Assembly: GCA_963697975.1 (NCBI GenBank)
Contig: OY969111.1
Span: 868,001 to 932,000 of the forward strand
Origin: QHXM01 sp963697975
Lineage (GTDB): Bacteria; Acidobacteriota; Blastocatellia; Pyrinomonadales; Pyrinomonadaceae
Direction of reading: 5' to 3'
Length of the DNA stretch: 64,000 nt
The stretch's first letter is position 1. The number at the start of each line of letters is the position of its first letter. The translations under genes were made by a program, and so were the position numbers. The notes under the pieces were generated by a model. That model worked only from the letters and a program-made list of their open reading frames with translations. It searched no databases and was not told where the DNA came from. This document shows positions 59,196 through 64,000 of the stretch, one piece after another.

Positions 59196-59212
59196 TGACC
59201 CTGAAAGGGTCA
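59196..59212. promoter_or_regulatory. Small perfect inverted repeat
   Basis: TGACCCT, GAA, AGGGTCA upstream of the ECF promoter and downstream of nuoB; a possible operator or short hairpin. Confidence 0.35.
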
Positions 59213-59227
59213 AGAAAGAAATAACAA

Positions 59228-59253
59228 AGGCCGCCCTTGCCAGAAGGCGGCCT
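59228..59253 (-). terminator. Terminator of nuoAB
   Basis: Stem AGGCCGCC/GGCGGCCT with a 10-base loop 30 bases after the nuoB stop, followed on the minus strand by TTTGTTATTTCTTTC. Confidence 0.7.
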
Positions 59254-59284
59254 CTTATCGTTGCGTTGAATCTGATGCTTGCTA

Positions 59285-59926
59285 TCAACGAGTCGCGGCA
59301 TCAACTACTTCTATCGCTTCCCGGTCGGTGGGCGAAATCTCCTGCAACTCATCGTCGCCTTCGAGTTGGCGATGGCGGCGCACCATCCCGTCCGACTCGA
59401 AGATATAGGTCGAAGGCGCTTCGCGCATGATGATGTCCTGAAGGCGCATCAGGCCATAGAGCAAGGCTTCCGGGCGCGGCGGGCAGCCCGGAATATAAAC
59501 GTCTACGGGGATGACACGATCAACGCCCTGCATCGTCGAATAAGAATCAAACGGCCCGCCGGTCGAAGCGCACGCGCCCATCGCAATCACCCACTTCGGC
59601 TCAGGCATCTGGTCATAAACGCGGCGCACCACCGGCCCCATCTTCAGCGTCACCGTGCCCGCGATAATCACCAGATCGCTCTGTCTGGGGCTTGGGCGAA
59701 ACACCCCCGCCCCGAAACGATCAATATCAAATCGCCCCGCGCCCGTCGCAATCATCTCGATAGCGCAGCACGCCAGCCCGAACGTCATCGGCCAAAGCGC
59801 AGACTTGCGCGCCCAGTTGACGACCGGCGCAGTCAAGTCCATCGCCTTCGCGCCCACCGTTCGACGCACCGCATTGATCATCGAATCAACCGTCGTCAGA
59901 ACAAATCCTTCTTGATGTTCAGCCAT
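59285..59926 (-). CDS. nuoB: NADH-quinone oxidoreductase subunit B
   Basis: Holds cluster N2 next to the quinone site. 213 residues. The four cluster cysteines are in GLACCAIEM, MGACAS and PGCPPRPE. It lies with nuoA 13 kb from nuoC and the rest of the operon, although on the same strand and in the same order. The two should still form one complex. Confidence 0.96.
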   Translation of the reverse strand: MAEHQEGFVLTTVDSMINAVRRTVGAKAMDLTAPVVNWARKSALWPMTFGLACCAIEMIATGAGRFDIDRFGAGVFRPSPRQSDLVIIAGTVTLKMGPVVRRVYDQMPEPKWVIAMGACASTGGPFDSYSTMQGVDRVIPVDVYIPGCPPRPEALLYGLMRLQDIIMREAPSTYIFESDGMVRRHRQLEGDDELQEISPTDREAIEVVDAATR

Positions 59927-59934
59927 AGCGATTA

Positions 59935-60015
59935 AGGGATGAGGGCGGAGGGATGAGGGATGAAGTAAAGAAAGATCTGTTTTCTTTCATCCCTCATCCC
60001 TCCGCCCTCATCCCT
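59935..60015. repeat. Heptad-arm palindrome, GATGAGG family
   Basis: AGGGATGAGGGCGGAGGGATGAG GGATGAAG on the left, loop TAAAGAAAGATCTGTTTTCTTTC, then CATCCCTCATCCCTCCGCCC... It lies between nuoB and nuoA. Confidence 0.85.
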
Positions 60016-60020
60016 GCCTT

Positions 60021-60461
60021 TCATGCCCATTCCAGTGCGCCTTTGCGCCAGGCGTAGTAGTAGCCGACGACGAGAATGCCGATGAAGACGAACATCTCGA
60101 TGAGGGCGAATTTGGTGAACGAAAAATCGTCGCCCATGAAGATGATTGCCCAGGGAAGCAGAAAAATCGTTTCGACATCGAAGATCAGGAAGAGCATGGC
60201 GACGATGTAGTAGCGCACGGTGAAGCGGTCGTGGGCCTCCGTCTGCGGGTCTATGCCGCATTCGTAAGGGCGCATCTTGGCCTTGAGATAGTTCATGGGC
60301 CTTAAAAAACGCCCCAGGACAATCGGCAGCACGGGGAAGATGATCGCAAAGACGAAGAAGATCATCACAGGCCAGTAGGCCGCGACGGGCGAGCCGATTG
60401 TTTGTGCCGGAGTTGCCGCGGTTGTTTCCGTTGCTTGAAGAAGAATCGCGCCGAACACCAT
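60021..60461 (-). CDS. nuoA: NADH-quinone oxidoreductase subunit A
   Basis: Three-helix membrane subunit. 146 residues from the ATG at 60461 (CGGAGACAAG upstream). MRPYECGIDP is the family loop with its Cys; RFTVRYYIVAMLFLIFDVET is the second helix. Probably first gene of a two-gene nuoAB operon. Confidence 0.94.
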   Translation of the reverse strand: MVFGAILLQATETTAATPAQTIGSPVAAYWPVMIFFVFAIIFPVLPIVLGRFLRPMNYLKAKMRPYECGIDPQTEAHDRFTVRYYIVAMLFLIFDVETIFLLPWAIIFMGDDFSFTKFALIEMFVFIGILVVGYYYAWRKGALEWA

Positions 60462-60591
60462 CTTGTCTCCGATGCTGCACGTCGCTTTCTGAAGAGAAAA
60501 CGCACGCGCGGTTGTCACTAGCTGGCGGATCGTCGAGCTTGAGAAAATATTATGTCGCGCGGATGCGAGTTGTCAAAATTATTTTCCCAAT

Positions 60592-61095
60592 CTACTTCGT
60601 CACGCTTTCAGCGTGGGGCTTGCCAGCGAGTTGCGCTAGGGCGTGAGGGAGAACGTTTTTGATGACGTTGAAACTCTCGCGCACACCCTTAGGCGAGCCG
60701 GGTAAATTGATAATCAAAGCATTGGAGCGAATACCGCACACTCCGCGCGACACAATCGCCAGCGGCGTCTGTTTGCTCGTCTCCATTCGCATCGCTTCAG
60801 AGAGTCCTGGCGCTTCCCTCTCAATCGCGGCGCGCGTGGCTTCCGGCGTGTTGTCGCGCGGGCTAAAACCAGTGCCGCCCGTCGTCACAATCAGAGTCAC
60901 GTCCGTGCGGTCAGCATACGCGCGCAGTTTCTCTGCCAATGGCTCAAGATCATCCGGCAGGATTTCCGTCGCTACAACTTCAGCGCCCATCTCTTTCAAC
61001 AACTCGACCAGCACCGCGCCGGATTCATCCCTTTGCTCGCCCCGAGCGCAACGGTCGCTTACCGTAATCACAACTGAATGAATTTCAACGGACAT
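60592..61095 (-). CDS. MoaB/Mog-like molybdopterin biosynthesis protein
   Basis: 167 residues of the MogA/MoaB fold: VVITVSDRCARGEQRDESG at the N-terminus and the ligand-binding TTGGTGFSPRDNTPEAT. Mog adenylylates molybdopterin; some MoaB are inactive paralogs. Sequence alone does not separate them here. Just upstream of nuoA on the same strand. Confidence 0.88.
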   Translation of the reverse strand: MSVEIHSVVITVSDRCARGEQRDESGAVLVELLKEMGAEVVATEILPDDLEPLAEKLRAYADRTDVTLIVTTGGTGFSPRDNTPEATRAAIEREAPGLSEAMRMETSKQTPLAIVSRGVCGIRSNALIINLPGSPKGVRESFNVIKNVLPHALAQLAGKPHAESVTK

Positions 61096-61114
61096 GAATG
61101 GAGATTAACTACAG

Positions 61115-61160
61115 GCCCAAAAGTTTTCTGTTTTTACTGCCCACTGCCTACTGCCTGCCG
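61115..61160. repeat. Half palindrome-like heptads (degenerate)
   Basis: CCCACTG CCTACTG CCTGCCG units next to a weak GGCCCAAAAG left side; looks like a worn copy of the intergenic element class. Confidence 0.35.
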
Positions 61161-61170
61161 CACACTATTC

Positions 61171-61944
61171 TTAAGGCATAGGGAGTTTGCGAATAAAGTC
61201 CCCGCGAAGGGTGGTCGTGCCATTGCTGTATTCAAACTGGGGATCGCTGATGAGTAGGCCAACTGTGACCGTCGCCTCATTGAATAGCAGCGTTGCGTCA
61301 ATCCGCACAGCTTCCCTTGAATTCAGCGTGAGCTTTTTTTGTTTATAAGACTTGAACCCCGTCGCTTCAATCTCAAGGCTGTAGTTACCGGCAGCCAGCT
61401 CAGGGAATTTGAATTCGCCTCCGTCCGTAGATGTCGCAGTCAGGCTCTTTTTAGTTCGTTCATTAATCAGCGTAATCTTCGCTGCGGGGACGACCGCGCC
61501 CACTTCATCCATGATGACGCCGGAGAAAACGACTTGCCCGTCTTTGGCGACCATCTTCGTCACCTTGAGCGCGACGATGCGCGTACACTTCTTGTCGTCC
61601 TGTGCTTGCGTTTGACCGATGACCCCGGAGCAAAGGCTCAGCACAGCCGTCAATGCCGCGCCCGCCATCTTCGAGACTCGTCGTCTGAGAGCGCGCAAGC
61701 CCACAGGACAATCCCGCGTCAGGATCGTGCCGTCAGCGCGCCTGTAAACCCGTGCACAAATTCGTCCTTCTGTCCCGGTAACGAGGGAAGAAACTTGCTC
61801 CTTCGTCATTTCCGAGATGTTGTAAACGTGCAGGCTGCATTGATTACAGAAACGCACACGCTCATCACCGCTCATGTTCTCCCAACCGACACTACAGGGA
61901 GAAGCGATACGCATCCGGTCAAGGAAATCATTTTGCTGGGTCAT
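61171..61944 (-). CDS. Membrane protein with Cys-rich N-terminus and carboxypeptidase-regulatory-like domain
   Basis: 257 residues from the ATG at 61944. A Cys-rich N-terminal module (SPCSVGWENMSGDERVRFCN, QC, then RICARVYRRADGTILTRDCP) is cytoplasmic by position; a membrane helix (MAGAALTAVLSLCSGVIGQT) follows; then a CarboxypepD_reg-like beta-sandwich (VFSGVIMDEVGAVVPAAKIT, LAAGNYSLEIEATGF). The N-terminal module is known to me only from hypothetical proteins of this kind of organism; metal or Fe-S binding is a guess. Confidence 0.7.
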   Translation of the reverse strand: MTQQNDFLDRMRIASPCSVGWENMSGDERVRFCNQCSLHVYNISEMTKEQVSSLVTGTEGRICARVYRRADGTILTRDCPVGLRALRRRVSKMAGAALTAVLSLCSGVIGQTQAQDDKKCTRIVALKVTKMVAKDGQVVFSGVIMDEVGAVVPAAKITLINERTKKSLTATSTDGGEFKFPELAAGNYSLEIEATGFKSYKQKKLTLNSREAVRIDATLLFNEATVTVGLLISDPQFEYSNGTTTLRGDFIRKLPMP

Positions 61945-62000
61945 AGTAGGCAATCCAACGTTGAGGCTATCAGATCAATTCGTCTGATGCTGAAGGATTG

Positions 62001-62025
62001 AACGGGCGCTGCCTGACCGCCCGTT
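62001..62025 (-). terminator. Hairpin at the end of the CoA-binding gene
   Basis: Stem AACGGGCG/CGCCCGTT with a 9-base loop, starting at the stop codon of the minus-strand gene. Confidence 0.5.
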
Positions 62026-62431
62026 ATTTATTCCTGATGTGTTCCTTCAGCCAGCAGCGATCCATCACGACAAGCAGGCCCGCACCTTGTGCACGCCCGG
62101 CGGCTTCCTCGTCAATCACGCCTTCCTGTAGCCAGACGGCTTTCGCGCCAATCTTGATGGCTTCGTCAACCACTGCGCCCGCGTCCTCCGAGCGGCGGAA
62201 CACATCCACGAGGTCTATTTTGACGGGCACGTCCGCCAGCGATGAGTAAGACGTTTCACCCAGAACCTTCGTCTCATTTGGATTGACCGGGATGATTTTA
62301 TATCCCTGCTGCTTCATGTAACCGGCGACGCCGTTTGAGGCACGCCCAGGGTTTGAAGAAAGTCCGACGACGGCAATCGTGCGGCAATCTTCCAGAATTT
62401 TGTCGATAGCTTCGCGGCTATTAATCTCCAC
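62024..62431 (-). CDS. CoA-binding protein (YccU family)
   Basis: 135 residues, Rossmann-fold CoA-binding domain alone: TIAVVGLSSNPGRASNGVAGYM is the nucleotide loop and IPVNPNETKVLGETSYSSL the second motif. Such proteins are small acyl-CoA-binding or regulatory proteins of unknown role. A palindrome separates it from carB. Confidence 0.87.
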   Translation of the reverse strand: MEINSREAIDKILEDCRTIAVVGLSSNPGRASNGVAGYMKQQGYKIIPVNPNETKVLGETSYSSLADVPVKIDLVDVFRRSEDAGAVVDEAIKIGAKAVWLQEGVIDEEAAGRAQGAGLLVVMDRCWLKEHIRNK

Positions 62432-62455
62432 CTTGTATTCTCCTCAAAGGAATTA

Positions 62456-62524
62456 TGAACGATGAACGATGAACTGAAAAGCGTTTTCTTTAACTTCAGC
62501 GTTCATCGTTCCGCGTTCATCGTT
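62456..62524. repeat. Heptad-arm palindrome, ACGATGA family
   Basis: TGAACGATGAACGATGAAC on the left, loop TGAAAAGCGTTTTCTTTAACTTC, then AGCGTTCATCGTTCCGCGTTC... Between carB and the CoA-binding gene. Confidence 0.85.
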
Positions 62525-62532
62525 TGATGTTA

Positions 62533-64000
62533 TTACTGATGAACTGCACGGCTGGCCGCGTGCAATTCCTGCAACGAGTAAACACTAATCTCTTCGCCGG
62601 ACTGACGCGCATGGATGGCTTCGACAATTGCCTGCGCGCCCGTCATCGTCGTCACACACGGCACGTTGTACTGAAGCGCGGCGCGGCGAATCGCCTGCTC
62701 GTCAAAGTGTGAGACGCGCCCCAGCGGGGTGTTGATGATAATCGCAATCTCGCCGCGCTTGATGTGGTCAACGATGTTCGGGCGGCCTTCGTTGACTTTG
62801 AAAACGCTCTCAACCTTGAGGCCAACCTCGCGCAGGCGTTCAGTTGTCCCCTCTGTCGCAACTAGATGGAAGCCCAAGCGTGTGAGCCGTCGTGCCAGCA
62901 CCACCGATTGTCCCTTGTCGCCGTCATTGACGCTGATGAAAGCCGTGCCGCTCAAAGGGAGTTCCAGCCCCGCGCCCATCATGGCCTTCGCATATGCCTC
63001 GCCGAACGTTTCGCCGACGCCCATCACCTCGCCGGTCGAGTGCATCTCAGGACTTAAGATAGGGTCAACACCGGGAAACTTGACGAACGGGAAGACGGGC
63101 GACTTGATGAAATATCGCTTGTTGATTTTCAGGTTCTCCGTCAAATCCTCCGGCAAATCGAAACTGTCGAGGGAGCGTCCCGCCATCACGAGCGCGGCGA
63201 TGCGAGCCAGCGGCACTCCCGTCGCCTTCGAGACGAACGGCACGGTGCGCGAAGCGCGCGGGTTTACTTCCAACACGTAGACGCGATCATCCTTGATGGC
63301 GAACTGGATGTTCATCAGGCCCCGCACCGTGAGCGCACGCGCCAGTTCCCGCGTGTAGTGGCGCATCGTCTCCAAGTGTTCAGGGTCAATGCGAACCGGC
63401 GGCAGCACGCAACTCGAATCTCCCGAATGAATCCCGGCCTCTTCGATATGTTCCTGAATGCCCGCGACCACGCACGTCGTTTCGTCAGCCAGCGCGTCAA
63501 CGTCAAACTCCGCCGCGCGCTCAAGAAACTTATCAATCAGGATGGGCCGCTCCGGCGAGGCATCAACGGCGGAGCGCATGTACTCGTCAAGGCTCGCTTC
63601 ATCGTAAACAATCGCCATCGCGCGCCCGCCGAGAACATAAGAGGGACGCACCAGCACAGGGTAACCGATTCGCGCGGCCACTGCGCGCGCGTCCTCCGGT
63701 GAAGTCGCCGTGCCGTTCTCAGGTTGCGGGATTCCCAATTCCTGCATCAGCGCGCCGAAGCGTTTGCGGTCTTCCGCCAGATCAATCGAATCGGGCGATG
63801 TGCCGATGATGGGCACGCCTGCTTCCGAGAGCCGCATCGCCAGATTCAGCGGCGTCTGCCCGCCAAACTGCACGATGACGCCTTCGGGCTTCTCCACATC
63901 CACGATGTTCATCACGTCCTCGAACGTCAATGGCTCGAAGTAGAGACGATCGGAAGTGTCGTAATCGGTCGAGACCGTTTCGGGATTGCAGTTGACCATG
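62533..64000 (-). CDS. carB: Carbamoyl-phosphate synthase large subunit, C-terminal part (5' partial)
   Basis: 489 residues of the second half of CarB, which makes carbamoyl phosphate for arginine and pyrimidine synthesis. Begins in NCNPETVSTDYDTSDRLYFE at the window edge; contains FGGQTPLNLA, EDRKRFGALMQELGIPQP and, in the ATP-grasp fold, VLEVNPRASRTVPFVSK, then the regulatory domain (FISVNDGDKGQSVVLARRL). The start lies beyond 64000. Confidence 0.95.
   Translation of the reverse strand, partial: MVNCNPETVSTDYDTSDRLYFEPLTFEDVMNIVDVEKPEGVIVQFGGQTPLNLAMRLSEAGVPIIGTSPDSIDLAEDRKRFGALMQELGIPQPENGTATSPEDARAVAARIGYPVLVRPSYVLGGRAMAIVYDEASLDEYMRSAVDASPERPILIDKFLERAAEFDVDALADETTCVVAGIQEHIEEAGIHSGDSSCVLPPVRIDPEHLETMRHYTRELARALTVRGLMNIQFAIKDDRVYVLEVNPRASRTVPFVSKATGVPLARIAALVMAGRSLDSFDLPEDLTENLKINKRYFIKSPVFPFVKFPGVDPILSPEMHSTGEVMGVGETFGEAYAKAMMGAGLELPLSGTAFISVNDGDKGQSVVLARRLTRLGFHLVATEGTTERLREVGLKVESVFKVNEGRPNIVDHIKRGEIAIIINTPLGRVSHFDEQAIRRAALQYNVPCVTTMTGAQAIVEAIHARQSGEEISVYSLQELHAASRAVHQ

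Noticed and set aside
6754..62524. Heptad palindromes as a CRISPR array or as sequencing artefacts
   Set aside because: No unique spacers between identical repeats, so not CRISPR. Units differ between sites, arms are imperfect in natural ways and frames around them are intact, so artefact is unlikely.

Overview
The window reads as chromosomal DNA of a Gram-negative bacterium. waaA and lpxK imply lipid A and Kdo, and there is an outer-membrane-style set of lipoproteins and Tat or Sec exported proteins. The mix of a radical SAM protein, a LecA-like secreted protein, a PASTA-less Ser/Thr kinase with a zinc-ribbon N-terminus, a di-haem oxidoreductase and a split nuo locus suggests Acidobacteriota, perhaps class Blastocatellia. 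That placement is inferred from protein flavour only; no rRNA is present.

Layout. 1-4.2 kb is an AT-richer accessory stretch: the end of an XRE/ImmA-IrrE regulator, a 50-residue zinc ribbon, a SWIM-DDE (IS4-type) transposase, and a membrane GAF protein with a small partner. 4.4-13.7 kb (mostly +) holds recG, a lipoprotein, a di-haem oxidoreductase, two tandem rsmD copies, tsaD and a Tat-exported amidase. 14.5-19.8 kb (-) is the heat-shock cluster hrcA-grpE-dnaK-dnaJ. 20.4-25 kb (+) holds a SprT-like metalloprotein, dodecin, efp, waaA and lpxK. 25-33.2 kb (-) holds a Ser/Thr kinase, a LecA-like protein, an F0-only ATP synthase cluster (atpZ-atpI-atpB-atpE), a radical SAM enzyme and a glycosyltransferase. 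33.3-46.5 kb (-) is the complex I operon nuoC-(two small ORFs)-nuoD-allA-nuoHIJKLMN, followed by a small Cys/Arg-rich secreted peptide. 46.8-54.5 kb (+) holds a membrane protein, rpmE-DUF1385-prfA, a histidine phosphatase and a coupled zinc-ribbon/TPR gene pair. 54.5-64 kb (-) holds a haem-binding protein, an intradiol dioxygenase-like protein, an ECF sigma/FecR-type anti-sigma pair, nuoB and nuoA (13 kb from the rest of nuo), a MoaB-like protein, a CoA-binding protein and the C-terminal part of carB.

The most striking feature lies between the genes. More than twenty intergenic spacers contain a palindrome whose two arms are short tandem arrays of a 7-base unit (8-9 bases in one family), joined by a short loop that is purine-rich then pyrimidine-rich. 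At least ten different unit sequences are used, for example GTGGTCA, AGTCTGG, GTGATAG, ACGATGA, GATGAGG, ATCGTAA, TTTTCAG, GGACGCT and GCGGATT. Nearly every junction inside the nuo operon has one, usually from a different unit family than its neighbour. The elements often supply the stop codon, and sometimes the last residues, of the gene upstream; several abut the next start codon and leave no Shine-Dalgarno. One appears to sit in frame inside lpxK. They resemble in style the heptanucleotide short tandem repeats known from cyanobacteria, but the paired palindromic form at gene ends is the best candidate here for an undescribed system.

Limits: starts were chosen by eye from Shine-Dalgarno sequences and family alignments held in memory; no database search or folding program was run.
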